A DNA stretch of 64,000 nt from an uncultured Prevotellaceae bacterium. Lineage in GTDB: Bacteria; Bacteroidota; Bacteroidia; Bacteroidales; Bacteroidaceae. A program made the translations under genes and the position numbers. Under the pieces are notes generated by a model. It saw only the letters and a program-made list of their open reading frames with translations. It was not told the DNA's origin and did not search any database. The stretch is from positions 1 through 64,000 of the forward strand of contig ONFE01000010.1 of NCBI GenBank assembly GCA_900316985.1, given 5' to 3'. Of this stretch, positions 44,020-52,379 are shown piece after piece. How positions within the stretch are numbered: the stretch's first letter is position 1; every line of letters begins with the position of its first letter.

Positions 44020-46365
44020 ATGAAGAAAAAGGTGTTGGTTGTTAGGTGCTGGGTGTTGGTCGCTGTGCTGGCTATGTTCTCCAGTCAGCTGGTTTCCCCT
44101 GTCTTTGCCGCTTCTAAACGACAAACCGACAAAAAGCCCATCAAACCCATGAAGGAATTCGTGGATGAACTGATGGCCAAGATGACGCTCCAGGAAAAAA
44201 TCGGACAGCTGAACTTGCAGGTGGCTGGCGACATCGTCACCGGCGGTGCCGTCAATACCGATGTGGGACAAAAGATTGCTGCCGGACAGATGGGCGGCGT
44301 GTTCAACCTGAAGGGTGCCGACAAGATTCGCGAGCTGCAGGAAGTAGCCGTCAACCATAGTCGTCTGGGCATTCCCCTCATCGTGGGCATGGATGTCATC
44401 CACGGCTACGAGACCATCTTCCCCATTCCGCTGGCGCTTTCGTGCAGCTGGGACCTTGAGGCCGTTGAGCAGAGTGCCCGCATCGCAGCCCGCGAAGCCA
44501 GTGCCGATGGCATCAACTGGACCTATTCACCCATGGTCGATATCTGCGTGGATGCCCGCTGGGGCCGCACGGCCGAGAGCAACGGCGAAGATCCCTACCT
44601 GGGCAGTCGCATCGCCGAGGCCATGGTGCGCGGCTATCAGGGCGACTACTCCCGGGTTGACAATATCATGGCCTGCGTGAAGCGTTTCGCCCTCTACGGC
44701 GCCTCCGAGGCTGGTCGCGACTACAACACGGTCGACATGAGTCGCGTGCGTATGTTCAACCAGTATCTTCCTCCCTATAAGGCTGCTGCCCAGGCCGGTG
44801 CCGGTTCGTTTATGTCGTCGTTCAACATCGTCGACGGCGTTCCTGCCACGGCCAACCGCTGGCTTCTGAATGATGTGCTCCGCAACCAATGGAAATACGA
44901 CGGCTTCGTGGTGACCGACTACGGCAGCATCGGCGAGATGCTCAGTCATGGAGTGGGCGAGGACCTGCAGCGGGCTTCTGCCCAGGCGCTCCAGGCCGGC
45001 ACCGATATGGATATGTGCACCGAGGGTTTTCTCAAGACCTTGGAACAGAGCTACAACGACGGACTGGTATCGATGGATGATATCGACCTGGCCTGCCGCC
45101 GTGTGCTCGAGGCCAAATACAAGCTCGGCCTTTTCCAGAATCCCTACCGTTTCTGCGATGCCCGTCGCCATGCCAAGGATGTCTTCACGGCCGAGAACCG
45201 TGAGGTAGCTCGCAGTATTGCCGCCGAGACCTTCGTCTTGCTGAAAAATGAGAAAATGAGAAATGGAGGAAATGAGAAATTGTTGCCGCTGAAGAAGGAA
45301 GGCAAGATAGCCCTTATCGGTCCGTTGGCCGACACCCGTTCCAACCTTTGTGGCACCTGGTGCGTGGCCTTTACTCCCGACCGCTACAGCACGCTGAAGG
45401 AAGGTTTCGAGCGCGCCCTGGCCGGCAAGGCCCAGCTGCTCTATGCCCAGGGCAGCAACATCTGTCGCGATGAGGCTGAGCAGGTGGCCGGCGAGTTTGG
45501 CAAGACCATTCCCCGCGGCGACGATGCCCAGCTGAAGGCCGAGGCATTGGCCGTGGCCCGTCAGGCCGACGTCATCGTCTGCGCCATGGGTGAGACGGCC
45601 GACATGAGTGGCGAGTCGTCCAGCCGCAGTAAACTGGAGATTCCCGATGTGCAGCGTGAACTGCTTCAGGAGTTGGTTACGCTCGGCAAACCCGTGGTGC
45701 TGCTTAACTTCTCCGGTCGTGCCACCGTGCTCACCTGGGAACAACAGCATGTCGATGCCATCATGAACGTATGGTTCGGAGGTTCCGAGGCTGCCGATGC
45801 CATTGCCGACGTGCTCTTTGGCGACAAGGTACCTTCTGGCAAGCTCACCGTCACTATGCCGCAGTCGGTGGGTCAGGTGCCCATCTATTACAACCATCTC
45901 AACACTGGCCGTCCCGTTCCCGAGGGAGCTGACCATTATTTCAAGTATCAGAGCAACTATCTCGATGTGCGCAACGATCCGCTCTATCCCTTCGGCTATG
46001 GACTCAGCTACACCACGTTCAAGTATGGCGACGTGCGGCTCAGCAGCAATGAGGTGACCAGGAACGGCACCGTGGAGGCCAAGGTCACCGTCACCAATAC
46101 CGGCAGTCGTGATGCCGACGAGGTTGTACAGCTTTACATCCGCGATGTGCAGGCCAGCATCAGCCGTCCCGTCAAGGAGCTGAAAGGCTTCCAGCGCATC
46201 CGTCTGAAAGCCGGTGAGAGCCGCGAAGTCACGTTTACCGTTACCCGTCGCGAACTCTCATTCTTCGATGCCGAAGGCAACGAGATGTTCGAGCCGGGCG
46301 AATTCCATATCATGACGGGCCCCAACAGCCGCGATGTCAGTCAGGCCGTGTTCAGAGTGAAGTAA
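44020..46365 (+). CDS. GH3 beta-glucosidase (BglX-like), with repeat-derived segments
   Basis: A 781-residue periplasmic GH3 enzyme starting 4 nt after the previous GH3. Motifs include VDELMAKMTLQEKIGQLNL, the KHFALYG-like VKRFALYGASEAGRDYN, nucleophile Asp300 in VVTDYGS, and the FnIII end (ELSFFDAEGNEMFEPGEF). Oddities: the start of the signal peptide (VLVVRCWVLVAV) is encoded by heptamer repeats at 44031-44058, and residues ~409-421 (KNEKMRNGGNEKLL) by another repeat tract at 45244-45281. Two GH3 enzymes may differ in linkage or chain-length preference. Confidence 0.92.
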   Translation: MKKKVLVVRCWVLVAVLAMFSSQLVSPVFAASKRQTDKKPIKPMKEFVDELMAKMTLQEKIGQLNLQVAGDIVTGGAVNTDVGQKIAAGQMGGVFNLKGADKIRELQEVAVNHSRLGIPLIVGMDVIHGYETIFPIPLALSCSWDLEAVEQSARIAAREASADGINWTYSPMVDICVDARWGRTAESNGEDPYLGSRIAEAMVRGYQGDYSRVDNIMACVKRFALYGASEAGRDYNTVDMSRVRMFNQYLPPYKAAAQAGAGSFMSSFNIVDGVPATANRWLLNDVLRNQWKYDGFVVTDYGSIGEMLSHGVGEDLQRASAQALQAGTDMDMCTEGFLKTLEQSYNDGLVSMDDIDLACRRVLEAKYKLGLFQNPYRFCDARRHAKDVFTAENREVARSIAAETFVLLKNEKMRNGGNEKLLPLKKEGKIALIGPLADTRSNLCGTWCVAFTPDRYSTLKEGFERALAGKAQLLYAQGSNICRDEAEQVAGEFGKTIPRGDDAQLKAEALAVARQADVIVCAMGETADMSGESSSRSKLEIPDVQRELLQELVTLGKPVVLLNFSGRATVLTWEQQHVDAIMNVWFGGSEAADAIADVLFGDKVPSGKLTVTMPQSVGQVPIYYNHLNTGRPVPEGADHYFKYQSNYLDVRNDPLYPFGYGLSYTTFKYGDVRLSSNEVTRNGTVEAKVTVTNTGSRDADEVVQLYIRDVQASISRPVKELKGFQRIRLKAGESREVTFTVTRRELSFFDAEGNEMFEPGEFHIMTGPNSRDVSQAVFRVK
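44031..44058 (+). repeat. Heptamer tract in GH3 signal-peptide codons
   Basis: GGTGTTG, GTTGTTA, GGTGCTG and GGTGTTG follow one another within the first 13 codons of the GH3 gene, in the complementary sense to the CACCCAA tract at 3942. Confidence 0.85.
45244..45281 (+). repeat. AAATGAG-type tract inside GH3 gene
   Basis: Copies of AAATGAG separated by one or two bases occur across 45244-45281, in frame with the gene. They correspond to extra residues in a loop where GH3 relatives have a short LKNE..LLPL link. Confidence 0.75.
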
Positions 46366-46412
46366 AAACATTTAAAAATAAAGAACAACAAGGGTCAAAA
46401 CGTCCCTTTGTA

Positions 46413-46452
46413 AAAAAAAAGAAGAATCCATTAGCGATTTCTTCTTTTTTTT
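46413..46452 (+). terminator. Terminator of the glucan operon
   Basis: AAAAAAAAGAAGAA (46413-46426) pairs perfectly with TTCTTCTTTTTTTT (46439-46452); the T-run is part of the stem. The promoter of the next gene (GTATCTTTGCC, ~46453-46463) directly follows. Confidence 0.8.
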
Positions 46453-46477
46453 GTATCTTTGCCGAAAAGAAAAACAA

Positions 46478-48178
46478 ATGGCATTGCGATACAAGATTCT
46501 TTTTGCATTTCTTACGTTGTTCCTGGGTATAAATCAGGCACACGCATACGATATAGAGAAACTCTGCCAGCCGATTGATGAGGCCATCAGACGGTCGCCG
46601 CAGTATGTGGCTGCCTACGAGCAGAAGATTTCGGCGGCTCGGCGCGACTTTGAGAAGGAAACGGACCGTAAAAGGAAATATGAGAAGGGATTCCACCTGT
46701 ATCAGCTTTACCGTCCGTTCGTGGCTGACTCAGCAATGTTCTTCCTGGAGCAATGCGTGGCGCTGGCTGAGCAGGAGGGCAACCGTTCGGAGGCGGTGCG
46801 CTGCCGCTCGCTGCTGGGACTGCGATGCTCGAACATCGGCATGTACGACGAGGCGCTATTGATACTGGACTCCATTCAGACGGCTGGGGCCGACAAGGAG
46901 ACGCTGGGCGCGTATTATGAGGCATATAACAATGTGTATAGCGAACTGGCCTACTACACGCACATGGAGGCGATGCGCAAAACATATCAACAGAAGGCGC
47001 AGCACTATGAGGAACTGATGTACCAGTATCTGCCACCTGACGCTGAGACGCGTTTCCTGCGACTGGAGCAGAAAGCGCAGGCCGAGGGGAACCTGAAGGA
47101 GTCGATGCGCATCAACGACGAATGGCTGAAGACGGTGGAGAAGGGTTCGCACCCGTATGCATTGGTGGCGCTCTACAGATATATTGAGTTTAAGGAGCGA
47201 CGCGACTCGACGCAGATGATGGAATGGCTGGTGGAGAGTGTGCTGGCCGACATCCGCAACAGCGTGATGGACCAGGGTTCGATGTGGGAATTGGCCAATG
47301 AACTGATGCTGAACGGCGACTTTGAGCGGGCCTCGCGGTATATCATCTTCACCAGCGAGTGTGCCAACCGCTATGGCTCCCGACAGCGTAACTGGCAGAT
47401 TTCGCCGCTGTTGAGCGACATCGCAAAGGGCTATAAGGGCAAGAGCGAGAAAACCACGCGGCAGCTGCGCTGGCTGCTGGGGGTGACGAGCGTGTTGGCC
47501 TTGGCGCTGCTGGCGGCGTTCTTCTATGTAAGGAGCAGAAACCGGCAACTGAGGGTGGCAAGGAATGCGCTGAGCAGCAAAAACCGTGAACTCTCGGAAC
47601 TGAACGTGCAACTGTCGGAGGCTAACCAGCAGCAGTCGGTGCTGAACGGACAACTGAAGACGCTGAACGACGAACTGGCGCAGTCGAACAACCAACTGTC
47701 GGAGTCGAACCGCGTGAAGGAGGAGTATATCGGCCGTTTCCTGCGACTGTGCTCGATGTATATCGACCAGATGGACTCGCTGCGCAAGCGGGTGAACAAA
47801 CTGATGAAGAACCGTCAGTTTGAGGAACTGAGCAAGATAACGAGGCCGCAGGAGTTCAGGGATAAGGAACTCGAGGAGCTGTATGTGAACTTCGACAGCG
47901 CCTTCCTGCACCTCTTTCCTAATTTTGTAAATGATTTTAACGCGCTGCTGCGCCCGGAAGAGCGCATAGAACAGCCCGACGACGGGCGGCTGCCCACGGC
48001 CGTGCGCATTTTTGCCCTGATACGCCTGGGCATCGACGACAGCGGGAAGATTGCAGAGTTCCTGCATTACTCGGTGAATACCATCTATAATTACCGGGCG
48101 CGGGTGAAGAACGGAGCCCTCCGTGACCGCGAGAACTTCGAGAAGCACGTGAAGGAAATTGGCATGCCCCGAAGATGA
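46478..48178 (+). CDS. DUF6377-type membrane regulator of the polysaccharide locus
   Basis: A 566-residue protein. Signal peptide/N-terminal helix MALRYKILFAFLTLFLGINQAHA, then TPR-like helices facing the periplasm (~30-330), one membrane helix near 335-355 (LLGVTSVLALALLAAFFYV), a long coiled coil with LSELNVQLSEANQQQSVLNG-type repeats, and a C-terminal DNA-binding-like part with SGKIAEFLHYSVNTIYNYRARVKN (HTH). This layout is that of Bacteroidetes DUF6377 regulators. Directly after the glucan operon, it is the likely sensor-regulator of the locus. Confidence 0.8.
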   Translation: MALRYKILFAFLTLFLGINQAHAYDIEKLCQPIDEAIRRSPQYVAAYEQKISAARRDFEKETDRKRKYEKGFHLYQLYRPFVADSAMFFLEQCVALAEQEGNRSEAVRCRSLLGLRCSNIGMYDEALLILDSIQTAGADKETLGAYYEAYNNVYSELAYYTHMEAMRKTYQQKAQHYEELMYQYLPPDAETRFLRLEQKAQAEGNLKESMRINDEWLKTVEKGSHPYALVALYRYIEFKERRDSTQMMEWLVESVLADIRNSVMDQGSMWELANELMLNGDFERASRYIIFTSECANRYGSRQRNWQISPLLSDIAKGYKGKSEKTTRQLRWLLGVTSVLALALLAAFFYVRSRNRQLRVARNALSSKNRELSELNVQLSEANQQQSVLNGQLKTLNDELAQSNNQLSESNRVKEEYIGRFLRLCSMYIDQMDSLRKRVNKLMKNRQFEELSKITRPQEFRDKELEELYVNFDSAFLHLFPNFVNDFNALLRPEERIEQPDDGRLPTAVRIFALIRLGIDDSGKIAEFLHYSVNTIYNYRARVKNGALRDRENFEKHVKEIGMPRR

Positions 48179-48277
48179 TTTGTAAACCCCGTTTTGCAAA
48201 AATCGGTAGGGCAGCACGGGAAAGTGATAAAATTATGAAAAACGGACGGTAGAGCAAGTGAAAAAAATGTCAATTGC

Positions 48278-48308
48278 TTTGCTGTGAAATCAGAATTTTG
48301 TAATTTTG
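48278..48308 (+). promoter_or_regulatory. fbaA promoter
   Basis: TTTG (48278-48281), 19 nt, TAATTTTG (48301-48308), 46 nt before the start codon. Confidence 0.7.
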
Positions 48309-48354
48309 CGGTCACAAAGAATATTACTCATAAACTCATAAACATTAAACAATT

Positions 48355-49356
48355 ATGGTAAATTACAAAGATCTTGGTTTGGTGAACACCCGTGAGATGT
48401 TCAAGAAGGCCGTTGCCGGCGGTTATGCTATCCCCGCATTCAACTTCAACACCATGGAGCAGATGCAGGCTATCGTACAGGCTGCCGTTGAGACAAAGTC
48501 GCCCGTTATCATGCAGGTGTCGAAGGGTGCCCGCAACTATGCCAACGCTACTATCCTCCGCTATATGGCTGAGGGCGCTGTGGCTTACGCTAAGGAACTG
48601 GGTTGCGAAAAGCCCGAAATCGTGCTTCACCTCGACCATGGTGACAGCTTTGAGCTCTGCAAGGACTGTATCGACATGGGCTTCTCTTCCGTGATGTACG
48701 ACGGTTCTTCACTGCCCTACGAGGAGAACATCAAGATTTCTCGTCAGGTTGTGGAATATGCTCACAAGTACGACGTGACCGTAGAGTGCGAACTCGGTGT
48801 GCTCGCTGGTGTTGAGGACGAGGTGGCTTCTGAGGTTAGCCACTACACAAAGCCCGAAGAGGTAATCGACTTCGCTACCCGCACAGGCTGCGACTCACTG
48901 GCTATCTCTATCGGTACCAGCCACGGTGCCTACAAGTTCAAGCCCGAGCAGTGCACACGCGACCCGAAGACTGGCAAGCTGGTTCCTCCTCCATTGGCAT
49001 TCGATGTGCTGCATGAGATTGAGCAGAAGCTGCCCGGATTCCCCATCGTGCTCCACGGTTCTTCTTCAGTTCCTCAGGAAGAGGTGGATACTATCAACAA
49101 GTATGGCGGCAACCTGCCCGATGCAGTAGGTATTCCCGAAGAGCAGCTGCGTGAGGCTTCTAAGAGCGCTGTCTGCAAGATCAACATCGACTCTGACAGC
49201 CGTCTGGCCATGACCGCTGCCGTGCGCAAGTATCTGGCAGAGCATCCCGATCACTTCGATCCTCGCCAGTATCTGAAGCCCGCCCGCGAGAACATGAAGA
49301 AGATGTACATCCACAAGATAGTCGATGTGCTCGGTTCTGATGGCAAGCTCGGATAA
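48355..49356 (+). CDS. fbaA: Class II fructose-1,6-bisphosphate aldolase
   Basis: A 333-residue zinc-dependent aldolase of glycolysis and gluconeogenesis, splitting fructose-1,6-bisphosphate into DHAP and glyceraldehyde-3-phosphate. YAIPAFNFNTMEQMQAI, the metal ligands in VLHLDHGDSFE, the ECELGVLAGVED segment and VLHGSSSVPQE are visible. It is a single-gene unit with promoter and terminator. Sugar from the neighbouring locus would feed this step, though the gene is general housekeeping. Confidence 0.95.
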   Translation: MVNYKDLGLVNTREMFKKAVAGGYAIPAFNFNTMEQMQAIVQAAVETKSPVIMQVSKGARNYANATILRYMAEGAVAYAKELGCEKPEIVLHLDHGDSFELCKDCIDMGFSSVMYDGSSLPYEENIKISRQVVEYAHKYDVTVECELGVLAGVEDEVASEVSHYTKPEEVIDFATRTGCDSLAISIGTSHGAYKFKPEQCTRDPKTGKLVPPPLAFDVLHEIEQKLPGFPIVLHGSSSVPQEEVDTINKYGGNLPDAVGIPEEQLREASKSAVCKINIDSDSRLAMTAAVRKYLAEHPDHFDPRQYLKPARENMKKMYIHKIVDVLGSDGKLG

Positions 49357-49379
49357 TTCGCGTTAACGCCTAATATAAT

Positions 49380-49420
49380 AAGGTGGAAATGTTAAAAATG
49401 CATTTCCACCTTATTTTTTT
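49380..49420 (+). terminator. fbaA terminator
   Basis: AAGGTGGAAATG (49380-49391) pairs with CATTTCCACCTT (49401-49412), then ATTTTTTT. Confidence 0.9.
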
Positions 49421-49454
49421 GCCCGAAATGTTTGGAGCGTATTGGTATTTGTAT

Positions 49455-49487
49455 TACTTTTGCAGTGTAATAGCAAAGTAGTACACT
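49455..49487 (+). promoter_or_regulatory. Promoter and GntR operator of the ABC operon
   Basis: TACTTTTG (49455-49462) is the -7 box. AGTGTA (49464-49469) and TACACT (49482-49487) form an inverted repeat over the start-site region, like YtrA-subfamily operators. The GntR protein encoded at the operon end is the natural ligand. Confidence 0.6.
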
Positions 49488-49502
49488 AAAACACTAATAA
49501 AT

Positions 49503-50333
49503 ATGATTGAAGTAAGTAATCTCAGTTTCAAGTATCCCGGCCAGCAGGAGCCGGTGTTTACGGATTTCAGCCTCAGGCTGGAGCAGAACAAAGTCTATGG
49601 ACTTTTAGGTAAGAACGGTACGGGCAAGTCTACGCTGCTCTACCTCATCTCTGGTTTGCTGCGCCCTGCAGCTGGTACGGTGAGTTGCGACTCAGTTGCA
49701 ACATACAAGAGAAGGGTAGAGACGCTGCAGGAAATCTTCCTCGTGCCAGAGGAATTCGACCTGCCGTCGATGTCGCTCGAGAAATACGTGAGGCTGAACG
49801 CACCGTTCTATCCCCGCTTTAGCCGCGAGGTGCTGGAAGCTTGTCTGAAGGATTTCGAGCTGACCACCGACCTGAAGCTGCAGGCGCTGTCGATGGGACA
49901 GAAGAAGAAGGTGTTCATGTCGTTTGCACTGGCTGCCAACACCCGCTATCTGCTGATGGACGAGCCGACCAACGGACTGGATATTCCCTCGAAGTCGCAG
50001 TTCCGAAAGGTGGTGACGCAGAACATGAACGACGAGCGCACCGTCATCATCTCCACGCATCAGGTGCACGACGTGGAATCTCTGCTCGACCATATCCTCG
50101 TTCTCAGTCAGCGCGAACTGCTGCTGAATGCCTCTGTGGCCGACCTGATGGAGAAGTATGTATTCGAATACCGACCGGTTGACGACCATTCGGCCACAGT
50201 CTATAGCGAGCCCTCTCCGCAGGGTGTTGCCGTGATGGCCGAGCGCCGCGAGGGTGATGCTGAGACGCAGCTGAACCTGGAATTGCTCTTTAACGCCGTA
50301 ACGAAACAACGCATCTGTTTTTTTCACGACTAA
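49503..50333 (+). CDS. ABC transporter ATP-binding protein
   Basis: A 276-residue ATPase: Walker A GLLGKNGTGKSTLLY, signature-like LSMGQKKKVFM, Walker B YLLMDEPTNGLD and H-loop ISTHQVHDVESL. The C-terminal ~60 residues are an extra domain of the kind seen in exporter ATPases. It pairs with the two membrane proteins that follow (12-nt gap). Confidence 0.92.
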   Translation: MIEVSNLSFKYPGQQEPVFTDFSLRLEQNKVYGLLGKNGTGKSTLLYLISGLLRPAAGTVSCDSVATYKRRVETLQEIFLVPEEFDLPSMSLEKYVRLNAPFYPRFSREVLEACLKDFELTTDLKLQALSMGQKKKVFMSFALAANTRYLLMDEPTNGLDIPSKSQFRKVVTQNMNDERTVIISTHQVHDVESLLDHILVLSQRELLLNASVADLMEKYVFEYRPVDDHSATVYSEPSPQGVAVMAERREGDAETQLNLELLFNAVTKQRICFFHD

Positions 50334-50344
50334 AAAGAATTGTT

Positions 50345-51148
50345 ATGAAGAACTTCGATTTACAACGCTTTGGTCGCGTTTTGCGGTTCGATTTCGTCCA
50401 GAATCGGCAGCAGTTGCTGTGGTGCGTGCTCGGCATGCTGATGGGCTACCTGTTCTTTTTCTGGTTTGCCCATAACATCGGTATGAGAGTTGACATAGTC
50501 ACAGATTGGGAATTGCATATCAAACATATTTGTGAGGGTGTCGGCTTCTTTGGTGTTATTGGTTTCTACGTCTATATGTTGCTAATGGCCAGCACGCTCT
50601 ATTGGAGAGAGCAGAAGAAGGCAAAGCGCACGGCATGGCTGATGCTGCCCGCCACAAATATGGAAAAATTCCTGTCGCGCTGGGTGTATTTGTTTGTAGT
50701 GTCGCTGGGCGGTCTCCTGATGTTCTTTGTGGCCGATGCCATCCACATGGCATGGCTCTGGATGACCGATAAGCCCATCATTGCCGCCACGACTTATTCC
50801 CAGTATTATTTTATGCCAACGTCCGACATAAGAACAGACTTTGCATGGTTTAAAGTTCTTTCGTTCGATTGTTTTTTGATGTCAGTTCAAGCCTTCTTCC
50901 TCATGGGTGGCATCCTGTTCCGGAAGTTCCAGCCTATTGTCACCGCTCTTGTCGGCATAGTACTGTTCCTTGGACTTGATTACTTTAGAGTCTGCTGCGG
51001 TCCGGACATGAGCGACATTCCCAACACCTGGTATCACGTAATGATGTCCGTCTTCTTCGTTGCGCTCATCTGCGTCTTCACCGTTCTGGCCTACCGGCTT
51101 TTCTGCCGCTGGCAATTAGCAACCCGTAATTTTGTAAATCTGCCATGA
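50345..51148 (+). CDS. ABC transporter membrane protein, first
   Basis: A 267-residue protein with about six membrane segments and the motif WLMLPATNMEKFLSRWVYLF, shared with its neighbour at 51145. It is a permease of an ABC-2-like exporter with unknown substrate. It overlaps the next gene by 4 nt (ATGA). Confidence 0.8.
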   Translation: MKNFDLQRFGRVLRFDFVQNRQQLLWCVLGMLMGYLFFFWFAHNIGMRVDIVTDWELHIKHICEGVGFFGVIGFYVYMLLMASTLYWREQKKAKRTAWLMLPATNMEKFLSRWVYLFVVSLGGLLMFFVADAIHMAWLWMTDKPIIAATTYSQYYFMPTSDIRTDFAWFKVLSFDCFLMSVQAFFLMGGILFRKFQPIVTALVGIVLFLGLDYFRVCCGPDMSDIPNTWYHVMMSVFFVALICVFTVLAYRLFCRWQLATRNFVNLP

Positions 51149-51936
51149 ATATTCAGTTTTCCTTTCGCCGTTTCTGGCATGTCCTCGTATGGACGTTAGT
51201 CTATCATTGGCGCCAACTGCTGACGCTGTTCAGCGTAGCCGTCATTGCATTTGCCACTTTTGAGATGTTTGCTTGTATCCAAGCTCGGAATGATTATGCG
51301 TATAAGGTGTCATTAATGCATGAAAACGAAACGGTACTAATCAATAGCGCATTGCGTGGTGCTGCCTCGTCATGTGCGACTGTTGGTGCAGTATTGCTGT
51401 GCATCGGTGCCGCCTTTGCTTTCTACCAATTGCATCACCGTAACGAGAGTCGTCGATGGTTGATGCTGCCTGCTTCGAACATGGAAAAATTCGTGGCCCG
51501 TTGGGTGGTTTACGTGCCCGTACTGTTCGTGATTTATGTGGTGGCCTTCATGCTTGGCGACCTGCTGCGTATGGCTGTCTGGCCCGTGTTCTCCGAAGAA
51601 GTTAGTTTTCCCACGGCCATCCCGGCGTTTTTCGGTGTCATGAAGTATCTGGTGGTGTGGACGAATCCGTTTCATCTCGAAAAGATATTTTTGATGTGGG
51701 GTCTTTTCTGGTTCTTCCATGCGCTGAGCCTGTTCTCGAGTGTATGGATAGGCCACTGGGCCTGGCTGTTTGTCACCGTGGTGTTCTTTGCTGTGATAGG
51801 TCTTTTCATCCAGATCAACTATCAAGGTGGGAATGTTGCACTGTTCTATCTGTTGGCTGTTGTCCTGGCGATTGCCGCCTACTGGCTGTTCTGCCGTTTC
51901 CCCAAATACAAGTTGTTTCACTTTAAAGCTGACTAA
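51145..51936 (+). CDS. ABC transporter membrane protein, second
   Basis: A 263-residue paralogue of the protein before it (WLMLPASNMEKFVARWVVYV is the common motif), with about six membrane helices. The two probably form a heterodimeric channel with the ATPase at 49503. Two nt separate it from the GntR gene. Confidence 0.8.
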   Translation: MNIQFSFRRFWHVLVWTLVYHWRQLLTLFSVAVIAFATFEMFACIQARNDYAYKVSLMHENETVLINSALRGAASSCATVGAVLLCIGAAFAFYQLHHRNESRRWLMLPASNMEKFVARWVVYVPVLFVIYVVAFMLGDLLRMAVWPVFSEEVSFPTAIPAFFGVMKYLVVWTNPFHLEKIFLMWGLFWFFHALSLFSSVWIGHWAWLFVTVVFFAVIGLFIQINYQGGNVALFYLLAVVLAIAAYWLFCRFPKYKLFHFKAD

Positions 51937-51938
51937 TT

Positions 51939-52292
51939 ATGGCATTTACCAACGATAAAGCAATATACCTGCAGATGGCCGACCGCCTCTGCGATGAGAT
52001 TCTTGCAGACACCTACAAGGACGATGACCGCATACCGTCGGTCCGCGAGTATGCCGTGCTGCTGGAGGTGAACACCAACACCGCCGTGAAGGCCTACGAC
52101 GAACTGGCTCGTGCGAACATTATCTATAATAAGCGCGGTCTGGGCTACTTCGTCACCAAGGGGGCGAAGAAGCAAATCCTAAAGGAGCGTAAACGGCAGT
52201 TTATGAAAATGCATCTGCCGGAACTGTTCCGACAGATGCGCCTGTTGGGCATTGATATCAAAGACATTGACGAAGCCTGGGCTACCACTTAG
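51939..52292 (+). CDS. GntR-family regulator, YtrA type
   Basis: A 117-residue short GntR protein: winged HTH (LADRLCDEILADTYKDDDRI is close to the family QxADRLxDEI start; IPSVREYAVLLEVNTNTAVKAY holds the recognition helix) and only a brief C-terminal helical tail, as in YtrA regulators. Last gene of the ABC operon, which it likely represses through the site at 49464-49487 until an inducer appears. Confidence 0.88.
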   Translation: MAFTNDKAIYLQMADRLCDEILADTYKDDDRIPSVREYAVLLEVNTNTAVKAYDELARANIIYNKRGLGYFVTKGAKKQILKERKRQFMKMHLPELFRQMRLLGIDIKDIDEAWATT

Positions 52293-52325
52293 TTTGCAAA
52301 CCATGACTTCTCAATGATAACAACA

Positions 52326-52363
52326 AAGGAGGGTATGTCATGATAGGCATACCCTCCTTGATA
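52326..52363. terminator. Terminator between convergent genes
   Basis: AAGGAGGGTATG (52326-52337) pairs perfectly with CATACCCTCCTT (52348-52359). Confidence 0.85.
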
Positions 52364-52379
52364 AGTTTTAATATGTAGC

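Noticed and set aside
44527-45936. A 469-codon minus-strand frame opposite the GH3 gene
   Set aside because: It is the antisense shadow of a well-conserved GH3 gene and shows no protein-like motifs. The same applies to the other long antisense frames opposite gdhA, the glycan-binding gene and the DUF6377 gene.
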